Of a DNA stretch of 54,443 bases, positions 43,996 through 53,226 are shown in pieces (positions within the stretch are counted from its first letter, which is position 1; each line of letters starts with the position of its first letter). The translations under genes and the position numbers were made by a program. The stretch spans positions 1-54,443 of the forward strand of contig JAFDXJ010000007.1 in the NCBI GenBank assembly GCA_018268015.1, written 5' to 3'. The notes beneath the pieces are model-generated. The model searched no databases. It saw only the letters and a program-made list of their open reading frames with translations, and was not told where the DNA came from. This stretch comes from Bacteroidota bacterium (GTDB lineage Bacteria; Bacteroidota; Bacteroidia; Chitinophagales; Chitinophagaceae).

Positions 43996-44724
43996 TCATG
44001 TTGCCTTTTTGATAAAAGCATCAAAACTGTTTATGCCGGGTAACTTTTGAGAAATAAAGCCTTCAGCATACGACACGCCAATTTGTTTGCCCATAATCAA
44101 TGCACGGGCTTTCAGGCTTTCAAAAAATTCAGGGGAAGAAATATAGGTAGCGGGTTCTGCATGATCTTTCGTATTAAACTGGGTTTTATAGCAAAGAATT
44201 GCCTTTAGCTTTTGATCATGATATGCAGAAATATCAAAGAGAAAATCCGGTTTTATATAACGGTCCTGGATATAATGAAATGTATAAGGTGTACGCCAGG
44301 CCTTTTGTATTTTCTTTTGTTCATGTGTTACAATTTTTCTAAGGCCCGCTAGAAAAACGGCATCAGAAACCAATTTAGCACTTCTTCCATGATCGGGATG
44401 CCGGTCTTCCGGGGCATTACATAGAATGATTTCTGGTTGATATCGCCTGATGACTTGAATAATCTTCAAGGTATTTTTTTCATCATGCTTAAAAAATCCA
44501 TCTGCCATGCCCAGGTTTTCTCTTTTATGGATGCCCATTACTTTGGCAGCATCTGCTGCTTCTTTTTTGCGGGTGGCAGCAGTTCCTCTTGTACCAAGCT
44601 CCCCGGCGGTGAGATCAATGACAACTGCAGTTTTGCCCTGGGCAATAGATGCAATCAGAGTGCCTGCACAACTTAGTTCCACATCGTCCGGGTGAACGCC
44701 AAAGGCTAAAATATCTGCTTTCAT
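43996..44724 (-). CDS. bshB1: Bacillithiol biosynthesis deacetylase BshB1
   Basis: A 242-residue zinc deacetylase of the PIG-L/LmbE family that removes acetate from GlcNAc-malate in bacillithiol synthesis. Zinc ligands are His11 and Asp14 in VHPDDVE and a His in PEDRHPDHGRSA. The segments DLTAGELGTRGTAATRKKEA and SYAEGF..K.P (FISQKLPGINSF) are typical of BshB1. bshA and bshC are not in view. It is upstream of the desaturase on the same strand with a 93-nt gap. Confidence 0.94.
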   Translation of the reverse strand: MKADILAFGVHPDDVELSCAGTLIASIAQGKTAVVIDLTAGELGTRGTAATRKKEAADAAKVMGIHKRENLGMADGFFKHDEKNTLKIIQVIRRYQPEIILCNAPEDRHPDHGRSAKLVSDAVFLAGLRKIVTHEQKKIQKAWRTPYTFHYIQDRYIKPDFLFDISAYHDQKLKAILCYKTQFNTKDHAEPATYISSPEFFESLKARALIMGKQIGVSYAEGFISQKLPGINSFDAFIKKAT

Positions 44725-44816
44725 AAATTTATCGGCAATTGAATGATGATAAAATATTCAATGATCCTGTAAAGTAAAAATAAAATGGAAAACCCGGTTG
44801 AAAAAAAATATAGGAA

Positions 44817-45449
44817 TTATTTACGTAATCCATACATCCTTTCCACATCCTGGACGATGGCCTCCATAGCTGCATCATCACCACCCGGGTTGTAGTTTTG
44901 CCTAAGGTTTGATCCAAATATAAGGGCAATGGTTTGCCAGAAAGTTGCACTAAAGTGACCTTTATAATCATCTATGATTTCATAGCAATTGTTACCGGTT
45001 TCCCGATAGATTAATTTCATTAAAACTTTTCCCTGGTACACAGATAGCTTCGTAAGCCTGTCTGCAAATTTTGTTTTCAAGTCATGTTCGCGGGAGAGGA
45101 TGATCTTTTTTCTTTGTTTCCTATCGGCTACGTTTACAAGTTGGCGATTAATATCATTCATCACGGCACCCGCTTGTTTGGCATAAGGGTATGTGACATA
45201 AACTGCATTCCGTAGCCTGTCCCATTTAGCATAATAATCTTTCCATTTTTGAGACATTTTTGTTTGTACTGAAACGGGGTCCAAAAATCCGCATGGTATC
45301 GTATCTCCATTATCTTCAATACAGCCCTGTACTACGATGGTGTCATAAATACCATGACCATTTTGGGCAGAAACGTCTTTTGATTTTGCTAAGAATAAAA
45401 CAATCCCGCAAACAAAATAACGAATAGGTATTTTTAGTGGAGAAAGCAT
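44817..45449 (-). CDS. DUF4294-family exported protein
   Basis: A 210-residue protein with a hydrophobic N-terminal segment (IRYFVCGIVLFLAKSKDVSAQ). The mature part shows the DUF4294 pattern: WDRLRNAVYVTYPYAKQAG, MNDINRQL, LTKLSVYQGKVLMKLIYRETGN and a C-terminal AIVQDVERMYG. The family is widespread in Bacteroidota and uncharacterised. It follows the ccmF-like gene on the minus strand after 72 nt. Confidence 0.9.
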   Translation of the reverse strand: MLSPLKIPIRYFVCGIVLFLAKSKDVSAQNGHGIYDTIVVQGCIEDNGDTIPCGFLDPVSVQTKMSQKWKDYYAKWDRLRNAVYVTYPYAKQAGAVMNDINRQLVNVADRKQRKKIILSREHDLKTKFADRLTKLSVYQGKVLMKLIYRETGNNCYEIIDDYKGHFSATFWQTIALIFGSNLRQNYNPGGDDAAMEAIVQDVERMYGLRK

Positions 45450-45521
45450 ATATAAATTTATACTTGCTATAAGTAGGAATACACAATACCTAAGAAAAGT
45501 AACCTTATAAAAATGTTATAT

Positions 45522-47960
45522 TTAATTTTTCAAGCGGCGCAGCTTTTTCATCCTGTACCAGGCACTCATAATTAAGCCAATAACCATGAGTATAATGCCC
45601 AGCCATACCAGAGTGATAAATGGAAATTCATAAACTTTCAAAGTCATGAGATCATTCATGCGTTTGCTTTCTTTCACACCAATTTCTAATTGGCCCTTGT
45701 TTTCATCAATGATTTTATTGAATTTGACAATAAGGCTTTGCGCTAAAACGGTATCCGGGATATTTTCCATCGAATTGCTACTCTGAATAATAATTTCAGG
45801 TTTTACCGTGTATGTAACCCCTTCTTTGGTAATTACTTTCATATTGAGTTGCATAGATGTTTCCCCCGCATGATAAGGCACTCGGGGTGATGGAGGGTTT
45901 ACATCTACATGATCAAGCGTGAGCATGCCATTGGAATAAAAAACCGTATCACCCACTTTCATGGTCACCGGCGAATAAGCTGTTGTATCGGCTTTATCAC
46001 CTTCCAGCCATGAAGTGACATACACAAAAATATCTTTTGTCAGGTAATGTTTTTTATCGGGATTTGCTGAAAATCCTTCTGCACCTTTATTATTTTTTAA
46101 TGCATCCGGGTAGAGGTAAAATGTTTCGCCATCATCTTTTTTCTCAAACTTTAGTTCAAAATATTTTTTCCGGTCGAAATTATTAACGGTGTCCCGCAGA
46201 TAGGTAACATGGTATTTACCCATATCAGTTCGAACATTCTTAAAAAGGGTAATATTTTCAGCAGGATCTTCATTCGCTGTTTTCTTGAAGATATTTATCC
46301 CTGTAGTATTCATGCTGAGGGTTTCCTTTTTACTGGAGGATATTAAAACGCCCAATAAAAAAAGCATAAAACCTACATGCGCAATGGAAGCGCCTGCTGA
46401 AGCCAGCTTACCTTTCAGGTTTGTCCATATATACAGGGCATTGCCGATGATGCCATAAATGGCTCCGAAAATAGCCATATAAATAGCTGCCAGGAATCCC
46501 GGCCCGTGTTTGTCATAGTGTACATTTCCCCAGATAATGATGGCAATGGTCAGGATTAATGAAAGAACTGTAGGCAGCAGAATTTTTTTGCCAAAATAAG
46601 ATGGCTTTGTTTCCTTGTATTTTAAATATTGAGTTACAGCAGTAAGAATACCAATAATGATGGCAATAAATATTTGCACCTGGTTGTAACCAAACTCTAC
46701 ATCTACGGGTGGCGCGATATTGGTACCAAACACTTTATTCACAACCGGCATGGATGTTTTTGAAGAAATAACGATGGCGGATAAAAATAAAACGAGTGAA
46801 CCTATAAACATCCAAAATTCCCGGCTGTACATATTTTCTTCCTTTCTAATGGTGGGGATATTTTTTTTGTTTTTAAAAAATAAAAACAGGAGAGGAAGAA
46901 AAAATACCAGCACAAATAACAGTAATTGAGTGGTCATATCAGCCCCGGTGAAGGCATGTACTGATGTGTCGCCCAATACACCGCTACGCGTAAGAAAAGT
47001 AGAATACAATACGAAGGAAAAACTCAGAATATAAAATAAGTAGGTAGATCTCAATGAGTATCCACTATGGTTATAAACCAGGTTGGTATGTAAGCCGGCC
47101 ACGAGTATCAGCCAGGGCACCAGGGATGCATTTTCAACAGGATCCCATGCCCAATATCCACCAAATGAAAGGCTTTCATAAGCCCAGGCTGCACCCATCA
47201 TCACTCCGGTACCCAATACCGCTACAGAAAACAGAGCCCATGGCATAGCTGATTTTACCCAACTATGGTCTTTATTTACAAGACCGGAATAGGCAAAGGC
47301 AAATGGAATAATTGTAGAAGCAAAACCTAAAAACAATACGGGAGGATGAATCACCATCCAATAATTCTGCAGGAGTGTATTCAAATCATTGCCTTCAAAA
47401 ATTTTTGGCAAGGTGAGATAATTGGGAGTTGAAAAAATGGGTAATCCCGGCATCTGTTCCCTAAATAAAATAAAAGGGTTACTACCTACTTTTACGCCAA
47501 AAAAATAAATGCCAATCAGCATAGTCGCAATACAAAACTGCGCAAATGAAACGATTGTCATCACCGGCGCTTCCCATTTACGGGTACGCCATATAAAAAC
47601 CCATCCCAGAACCATATTCCAGAAACTCCATAACATAAACGATCCTTCCTGCCCTTCCCAGAAGCTGGCTAATAAATATTCTTTTTGCAATGAACGGGAG
47701 GAATGGTTCCATGCATAAAAGTATTCGTGATAATGATTTGATATAATATAATATAGCGAAATAAATACACCCAATACACAAACGGATTGCAGGAAGAAAG
47801 AAATTCTTGCCAATCTTAACCAACTATCCTTATCTGCCGGTAAAGGCGCTTTATTGGATTTGAAATAGGAAATGGTTGCAACGGCAGAAGAAGCCAGCGA
47901 TAAAAGGGCAAGAAAATGCCCGATCTGGCCGGGCAGTAAATGTTCACCAGGATAGGTCAT
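45522..47960 (-). CDS. ccmF: CcmF-like cytochrome c assembly protein
   Basis: An 812-residue multi-pass membrane protein of the CcmF/CcsA heme-lyase family, joining heme from holo-CcmE to apocytochrome c. The tryptophan-rich WWD motif reads GGYWAWDPVENASLVPWL, and conserved His lie in MVIHPPVLFLG and near DTSVHAF. About 13 to 15 membrane helices are visible, with a periplasmic domain (about 550-770) before the last helix. It starts 5 nt after ccmE, so the two are cotranscribed. Naming as ccmF rather than ccsA rests on the CcmE neighbour and length. Confidence 0.92.
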   Translation of the reverse strand: MTYPGEHLLPGQIGHFLALLSLASSAVATISYFKSNKAPLPADKDSWLRLARISFFLQSVCVLGVFISLYYIISNHYHEYFYAWNHSSRSLQKEYLLASFWEGQEGSFMLWSFWNMVLGWVFIWRTRKWEAPVMTIVSFAQFCIATMLIGIYFFGVKVGSNPFILFREQMPGLPIFSTPNYLTLPKIFEGNDLNTLLQNYWMVIHPPVLFLGFASTIIPFAFAYSGLVNKDHSWVKSAMPWALFSVAVLGTGVMMGAAWAYESLSFGGYWAWDPVENASLVPWLILVAGLHTNLVYNHSGYSLRSTYLFYILSFSFVLYSTFLTRSGVLGDTSVHAFTGADMTTQLLLFVLVFFLPLLFLFFKNKKNIPTIRKEENMYSREFWMFIGSLVLFLSAIVISSKTSMPVVNKVFGTNIAPPVDVEFGYNQVQIFIAIIIGILTAVTQYLKYKETKPSYFGKKILLPTVLSLILTIAIIIWGNVHYDKHGPGFLAAIYMAIFGAIYGIIGNALYIWTNLKGKLASAGASIAHVGFMLFLLGVLISSSKKETLSMNTTGINIFKKTANEDPAENITLFKNVRTDMGKYHVTYLRDTVNNFDRKKYFELKFEKKDDGETFYLYPDALKNNKGAEGFSANPDKKHYLTKDIFVYVTSWLEGDKADTTAYSPVTMKVGDTVFYSNGMLTLDHVDVNPPSPRVPYHAGETSMQLNMKVITKEGVTYTVKPEIIIQSSNSMENIPDTVLAQSLIVKFNKIIDENKGQLEIGVKESKRMNDLMTLKVYEFPFITLVWLGIILMVIGLIMSAWYRMKKLRRLKN

Positions 47961-47965
47961 TTTGA

Positions 47966-48421
47966 TTAAGGCTTTTTAGTTTCAGCAGCGGTATTATTTT
48001 TATCATTCCCATATCCATTGCCTGAATTAATATTTTTCTCGGTTTCATTCATGTCATCTTTATACTTGCTGGGGCATTTGAGTAAAATTTCTTTGCATTC
48101 AAATGTGCCATTTTCTACATATCCCTTTAAAACCAATCGTTCACTTTTTTGCATATCCGTAGGAATACTGTTATGATAAACAACATCAATGGAATTTCTG
48201 AGTGTATCAATGGCAGTAAACTTCAGATAATTGGGATCTTTGACCGGGTCATAAATCAATGGTTTTGATTTATCTAACTCTGCCACCAGGTTTACATGTT
48301 TTCCCGGTTTATTTTTTGCTGAAGCGATTGTATCATAAGAAGTGACATCACCCATAAAACTAATGAGTGTGGCTATGGCAACGGCTATTAATACCAATGC
48401 TACTATATGCATTTTCTTCAT
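47966..48421 (-). CDS. ccmE: Cytochrome c maturation heme chaperone CcmE, CxxxY type
   Basis: A 151-residue membrane-anchored heme carrier with one N-terminal helix (about 5-24) and an OB-fold domain. In classical CcmE the heme-binding motif is HxxxY; here the aligned segment is CPSKY (Cys116, Tyr120), the CxxxY variant known from archaea and some bacteria. The C-terminal tail is polar and Asn-rich. An in-frame start at 48442 falls within the -7 box, so ATG 48421 is used. It is followed closely by ccmF. Confidence 0.9.
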   Translation of the reverse strand: MKKMHIVALVLIAVAIATLISFMGDVTSYDTIASAKNKPGKHVNLVAELDKSKPLIYDPVKDPNYLKFTAIDTLRNSIDVVYHNSIPTDMQKSERLVLKGYVENGTFECKEILLKCPSKYKDDMNETEKNINSGNGYGNDKNNTAAETKKP

Positions 48422-48439
48422 AGCTGAAAATTTATCACG

Positions 48440-48470
48440 CAAAGTTAATCAAATTACAGGCAAGCATCAA
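48440..48470 (-). promoter_or_regulatory. ccmEF promoter
   Basis: On the minus strand TTG (plus CAA at 48468-48470), a 20-nt spacer and TAACTTTG (plus CAAAGTTA at 48440-48447) match both promoter elements, 18 nt before the ATG. Confidence 0.72.
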
Positions 48471-48563
48471 GACAGGTTAAAATTCCTTTGTTAAAAAATT
48501 CAATATCCGGAGAAAAATTCTCCACAAACATTTGATATTGTTTTATTCCTGATGGCAGCTCTA

Positions 48564-48571
48564 TATATTTG
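48564..48571 (+). promoter_or_regulatory. mutS -7 box, leaderless arrangement
   Basis: TATATTTG matches TAnnTTTG exactly. Five bases separate it from the mutS ATG; a TTG sits 23 nt upstream of the box at 48538-48540. Confidence 0.68.
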
Positions 48572-48576
48572 TGTTT

Positions 48577-51195
48577 ATGGCAAAACCCACGGCTGATACT
48601 CCCTTAATGAAGCAACATAAAGCCATTAAGCAAAAATACCCGGATGCCATTTTATTATTCCGGGTAGGGGATTTTTATGAGACTTTCGGCAGTGATGCCA
48701 TAATCACTTCAAAAGTGTTAGGAATTACACTTACTAAAAGAAACAATAATTCCGATACGACCAGTGAATTAGCCGGATTTCCACATCATGCCTTAGATAC
48801 TTATTTGCATAAATTGGTCAAAGCGGGTTACCGCGTAGCTATTTGCGATCAGTTGGAAGATCCCAAATTAGCTAAGGGCATTGTTAAAAGAGGTGTTACG
48901 GAAATGGTTACACCGGGCATTGCCACAAATGATAAATTGATTGAACATAACAGCAATAATTTCCTGGCCTGTGTTTACCTGGAAGAAAATAAAAATGGCC
49001 TTGCCTTATTGGATATCACCACCGGCGAATTCCTGGTTGCAGAAGGAAATGATGAGTATATAGATAAACTTTTGCAAAGTCTGAAACCTTCAGAAGTCAT
49101 TATTCAACGGAATATGCTTAAAAAGTTTAAAGAACTTTTTGGCGTAACCTTTTATACTTATGCATTGGATGCCTGGATTTTTGAATCCAATTATACGTTG
49201 GATATTTTACTCAAGCACTTTCAAACACATTCCTTAAAAGGCTTTGGTATAGAAAATTTGCATAATGGCATAATGGCTGCAGGCGCTATACTTCATTATC
49301 TGAAAGAAACAGAGCATCCACATATACAACATATCAGGTCCATTCAACGGATAGAACAAGATGATTATGTATGGATGGATCGCTTTACTATTCGAAATCT
49401 TGAAATTCTTCCGGAAGGTTTTCATGCGGGGAATTGTTTATTAAAAACCCTGGATAATAGCCTTACCCCCATGGGCGCCCGCCTGCTGAAACGGTGGGTC
49501 GTATTGCCTTTAAAAGATTTGCAAAAAATCAATGAAAGACTTGATGCCGTTGAATTTTTGGTAAAGGAAACAGACTTAAGAAAACAAATAGATCATCATT
49601 TGAAGCAATGCGGTGACCTGGAAAGACTGGTTAGTAAAATTTCCATGAAAAAAATCTCTCCAAGAGAAATGATCCAGTTAGCTAAAAGCCTGAAAGTTTC
49701 CGGGGAATTAAAAAATTTACTGCTTCATTCTTCCAGTGAATATTTTCAAAGATTGAGTGATACCATCAACCCCTGTCAACTGATTACAGAACAAATTATC
49801 CGTGAGATCATTGAAAATCCGCCGGCCCTGGCTCAAAAAGGCGGACTGATTCAAACCGGCGTTCATGCCGAACTGGATGCTCTGAGGGAAATTTCCCGTG
49901 GGGGAAAGAACTATCTTGTAGAACTCCAACAAAGAGAATCTGAAGCAACCGGCATACACACCTTAAAGATTGGATTCAATAACGTATTTGGTTATTACCT
50001 CGAAGTAACCAATACGCACAAAAATAAAGTGCCTCGTAACTGGATGCGTAAACAAACCCTTACAACTGCAGAGCGCTATATCACACAGGAATTAAAAGAG
50101 TATGAAGAAAAAATCACCGGCGCTGAAGAAAAAATTTTAGCATTAGAATTACAGATTTATGATCAGCTCATGATGGCTTTGCAGGATTATATGCAGGCTA
50201 TGCAGGTAAACGGACATGCGCTGGCCACTATAGATTGCCTGTCTTGCTTTGCAGGAAATGCCATTCAATATTTTTATAAAAAACCGGAAATACATGAGGG
50301 CCAGAAATTAGCCTTAAAAGAAAGCCGGCACCCGGTGATTGAAAGAGGACTTCCTCCCGGTGAATCTTACATAGCCAATGACATTACCCTCGATCCTGAA
50401 TTCTGTCAAATCATTATTCTCACAGGGCCTAATATGAGTGGTAAAAGCGCCCTGCTGAGACAAACTGCGCTCATCACTTTGATGGCGCATATTGGTAGTT
50501 TTGTGCCGGTATCAGAAGCGCTCATTCCACTTACAGATAAAATCTTTACCCGCGTGGGCGCAAGTGATAACCTGAGTGGCGGCGAAAGTACATTCATGGT
50601 GGAAATGAATGAAACGGCCAGTATCATCAATAATATTTCAAAGAGAAGTTTAATCTTGCTCGATGAAATTGGCAGAGGTACTTCTACTTATGATGGCATT
50701 TCCATAGCCTGGAGTATTGTTGAATATTTACACCAATCTCCTTTTACTCCTAAAACCCTTTTTGCTACGCATTATCATGAGTTGAATGAAATAGAAGAAA
50801 AATTAATGCGCGTAAAAAATTTTCATATTGCTCACCATGAAGCCGGAAATAAAATTATCTTTTTGAGAAAACTTACGCCCGGCGGCAGCACCCATAGTTT
50901 CGGTATTCACGTGGCCAAAATGGCCGGCTTACCACCGGAATTGATTGAACGCGCCAATGAAGTTTTAAAACAATTGGAAGAAAAACAAGTCCATGAAAGT
51001 GATGACGCCGGATCATCTGATCTTGCAAAAAATGTAAAAAAACTGGCTACTCCTCAAATACAACTTTCCATCTTTGATGCACAGACAAGCATTTTTGAAA
51101 ATATGAGACAAACTTTAAAAGATCTCGATATCAATCGCCTTACTCCGGTGGAAGCTCTATTGAAATTAAATGAGCTTAAAAATCTGCTAAACTAA
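48577..51195 (+). CDS. mutS: DNA mismatch repair protein MutS
   Basis: An 872-residue mismatch-recognition ATPase. The mismatch-wedge Phe-x-Glu lies in RVGDFYETFG near the N-terminus. Connector, lever and clamp domains fill the middle (NVFGYYLEVTNTHKNKVP). The ATPase has Walker A GPNMSGKSALLR (about 617-628), the SxxSGGxST-type LSGGESTFMVEM, the Walker B LLDEIGRGTSTYDG and FATHYHEL. The -7 box ends at 48571, so the in-frame GTG there cannot be the start; ATG 48577 is used. It converges on dnaG with an 11-nt gap. Confidence 0.98.
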   Translation: MAKPTADTPLMKQHKAIKQKYPDAILLFRVGDFYETFGSDAIITSKVLGITLTKRNNNSDTTSELAGFPHHALDTYLHKLVKAGYRVAICDQLEDPKLAKGIVKRGVTEMVTPGIATNDKLIEHNSNNFLACVYLEENKNGLALLDITTGEFLVAEGNDEYIDKLLQSLKPSEVIIQRNMLKKFKELFGVTFYTYALDAWIFESNYTLDILLKHFQTHSLKGFGIENLHNGIMAAGAILHYLKETEHPHIQHIRSIQRIEQDDYVWMDRFTIRNLEILPEGFHAGNCLLKTLDNSLTPMGARLLKRWVVLPLKDLQKINERLDAVEFLVKETDLRKQIDHHLKQCGDLERLVSKISMKKISPREMIQLAKSLKVSGELKNLLLHSSSEYFQRLSDTINPCQLITEQIIREIIENPPALAQKGGLIQTGVHAELDALREISRGGKNYLVELQQRESEATGIHTLKIGFNNVFGYYLEVTNTHKNKVPRNWMRKQTLTTAERYITQELKEYEEKITGAEEKILALELQIYDQLMMALQDYMQAMQVNGHALATIDCLSCFAGNAIQYFYKKPEIHEGQKLALKESRHPVIERGLPPGESYIANDITLDPEFCQIIILTGPNMSGKSALLRQTALITLMAHIGSFVPVSEALIPLTDKIFTRVGASDNLSGGESTFMVEMNETASIINNISKRSLILLDEIGRGTSTYDGISIAWSIVEYLHQSPFTPKTLFATHYHELNEIEEKLMRVKNFHIAHHEAGNKIIFLRKLTPGGSTHSFGIHVAKMAGLPPELIERANEVLKQLEEKQVHESDDAGSSDLAKNVKKLATPQIQLSIFDAQTSIFENMRQTLKDLDINRLTPVEALLKLNELKNLLN

Positions 51196-51206
51196 ATCCG
51201 GAAAAA

Positions 51207-53126
51207 TCATTTGATAATGACGGCTCCCAGGTCATTTAATTTTAATTGAATTCGTTTCAAATGATTATGGATTTCGATCAGCTTCATTTGCTCATCCGGG
51301 TCTGTTGTCTTCTCTAATTCCTCCTGGTTTTGTTCAAACATTTCCTTCAGTTTTTCTATTTTAAAATAATGAAGGCTCAGTTGAACATCATCATGATAAA
51401 GATCTTTTTCTGAGGAATTATCCGGTTTATCTTTTATCACCCGGCTCCATTGAGGACTGAGTTCATAGGGGAATGCCGTAATGTCTATCACCTGTTGACG
51501 GACCTTTTCATCTTGAGCATACATCAATGATTTCGTAGTTGGCTCATGCCCATTTTTAAACTCCTGTTTATACAGTTCAAATAATTTCTCTAACTCCGGA
51601 TTGGCAAAACCATATTCGGCTACTTCTTCAAAAATATAGGCCGCTATCGTCCTGTTTTCATCCCAGGGTTTGAGGCCGTGCTCTAATAAAACACGCAAAA
51701 CATCTTTTTCACGCAGGCTTTCTGTAACAACTATATTCTGCTCCTGTGTAACCGCTTTTTCGGGTGAAAGAATATCGGCCGTGTTTGGGGCATATTGCTG
51801 CTCTTTTTTAGAAAGTGTATCACGTTTATATTTATTGATGAGCATGGTTAGCTGTTCTTCATCAATATGTAAAACGGAAGCGCATTGCCTTGTATAAGCC
51901 TGTAATTTGCTAAAGTCTTCAATGCGGTTGAGTTTGCTGAGAGAGGTGGCAATATGATTGACCACTTCATTTTTTTTATGAATATCATTCCCCGCATCTT
52001 TCATCAATACTTCCACCTGGAAAAGGATGATATCTTTTTTATTTTTAGCAATAAAGTCTTTAAAATTTTGTGCGCCTGTATTTTTCAAAAAGCTATCCGG
52101 GTCTTCATTCCCAGGAAGTAAAACCAAATTTACCTGCAAACCTTCTTCAATGGCCATATCCAAACCGCGCATGGCTGCTTTGATGCCGGCCGCATCACCA
52201 TCATAAATAATAGTAAGATGGTTCGAATATTTTTTTATCAGCCTGAGCTGGTCTGTCGTCAGGGAGGTGCCGCTACTGGCTACAACATTTTCAATTCCTG
52301 CCTGGTGCATTGCTATCACATCCGTATAGCCTTCCACTAAAAGGCATTCATTTTCTTTATCTATTGCATGGCGGGCAAAGTATAAGCCATATAAAATCCG
52401 GCTTTTTGAATAAACTTCATTTTCAGGGGTATTAATATATTTGGGCGATTTATCCGCCTGTCCTATGACGCGCGCTCCAAAGCCCGCAATTTTTCCCGTG
52501 ATGTGATGAATAGGGAAAATAATTCTTCCGGAATAATTATCCTGCCAGCTATTTTGACGGTTTATTATCAGGCCGGCCTTCTCCAGCAAGGATACATTAT
52601 ATACCTCTTCAGTAGCAGCATGGTAAAATGCCATCCTGGATTTGGGGGAATATCCAATTTGAAATTTTTCGATTGTTTCTTTGCTGAAATTTCTTTCTTC
52701 GAGATAAGCCATTGCATGAGTGCTTCCCTCTTCGGTTTGTAAGAGCTGTGTAGAAAAAAATTTTTGCGCAAAATGATTGATGATATATAAACTTTCCGCA
52801 GCCTGTTGCAGTTGCTTTCCCGCCTCGCTTTGCACGGTCTCTTCAATGGTTATATGATAACGGTTTGCCAGCCAGCGCAGGGTTTCCACATAACTGAATT
52901 TTTCATGCTCCATCAGGAAGGTGATCGTATTCCCACTTTTGCCACAGCCAAAACATTTATAAATTTCTTTTGAAGGTGAAACGGTGAAAGAAGGGGTCTT
53001 CTCATGATGAAAAGGGCACAGTCCCAGGTAATTGGTGCCTCTTTTTTTCAACTTCACAAATTCCCCTACTATATCTAAAATATCAATTCGAGTGGTAATT
53101 TGTTGTATCGTTTCCTGGCTGATCAT
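51207..53126 (-). CDS. dnaG: DNA primase
   Basis: A 639-residue primase laying RNA primers for replication. The N-terminal CHC2 zinc motif is Cys37, His40, Cys58, Cys61 (CPFHHEKTPSF, CFGCG). The Toprim catalytic core follows (about 255-345) with LLVEGYTDVIA and IIYDGDAAGIKAA. The C-terminal third (about 430-639) is the helicase-interacting region and ends in a charged coiled coil. Length is normal. A -7 box lies 28 nt upstream. Confidence 0.97.
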   Translation of the reverse strand: MISQETIQQITTRIDILDIVGEFVKLKKRGTNYLGLCPFHHEKTPSFTVSPSKEIYKCFGCGKSGNTITFLMEHEKFSYVETLRWLANRYHITIEETVQSEAGKQLQQAAESLYIINHFAQKFFSTQLLQTEEGSTHAMAYLEERNFSKETIEKFQIGYSPKSRMAFYHAATEEVYNVSLLEKAGLIINRQNSWQDNYSGRIIFPIHHITGKIAGFGARVIGQADKSPKYINTPENEVYSKSRILYGLYFARHAIDKENECLLVEGYTDVIAMHQAGIENVVASSGTSLTTDQLRLIKKYSNHLTIIYDGDAAGIKAAMRGLDMAIEEGLQVNLVLLPGNEDPDSFLKNTGAQNFKDFIAKNKKDIILFQVEVLMKDAGNDIHKKNEVVNHIATSLSKLNRIEDFSKLQAYTRQCASVLHIDEEQLTMLINKYKRDTLSKKEQQYAPNTADILSPEKAVTQEQNIVVTESLREKDVLRVLLEHGLKPWDENRTIAAYIFEEVAEYGFANPELEKLFELYKQEFKNGHEPTTKSLMYAQDEKVRQQVIDITAFPYELSPQWSRVIKDKPDNSSEKDLYHDDVQLSLHYFKIEKLKEMFEQNQEELEKTTDPDEQMKLIEIHNHLKRIQLKLNDLGAVIIK

Positions 53127-53154
53127 GAAAGAGAAAATGCAATTTATAAAAAAA

Positions 53155-53162
53155 CAAAAATA
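53155..53162 (-). promoter_or_regulatory. dnaG -7 box
   Basis: Reads TATTTTTG on the minus strand, an exact TAnnTTTG match 28 nt before the dnaG ATG. No clear -33 TTG. Confidence 0.5.
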
Positions 53163-53226
53163 GATAGATCGCCTGATCCTTTATTGCCTGAAAATACATA
53201 TTTTGCAAGATCAAAATAAACTTCCG

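Noticed and set aside
44742..44770. Weak 7-bp inverted repeat (ATTGAAT/ATTCAAT) between bshB1 and the DUF4294 gene
   Set aside because: Short, AT-rich and without a T-tract; expected by chance in this composition.
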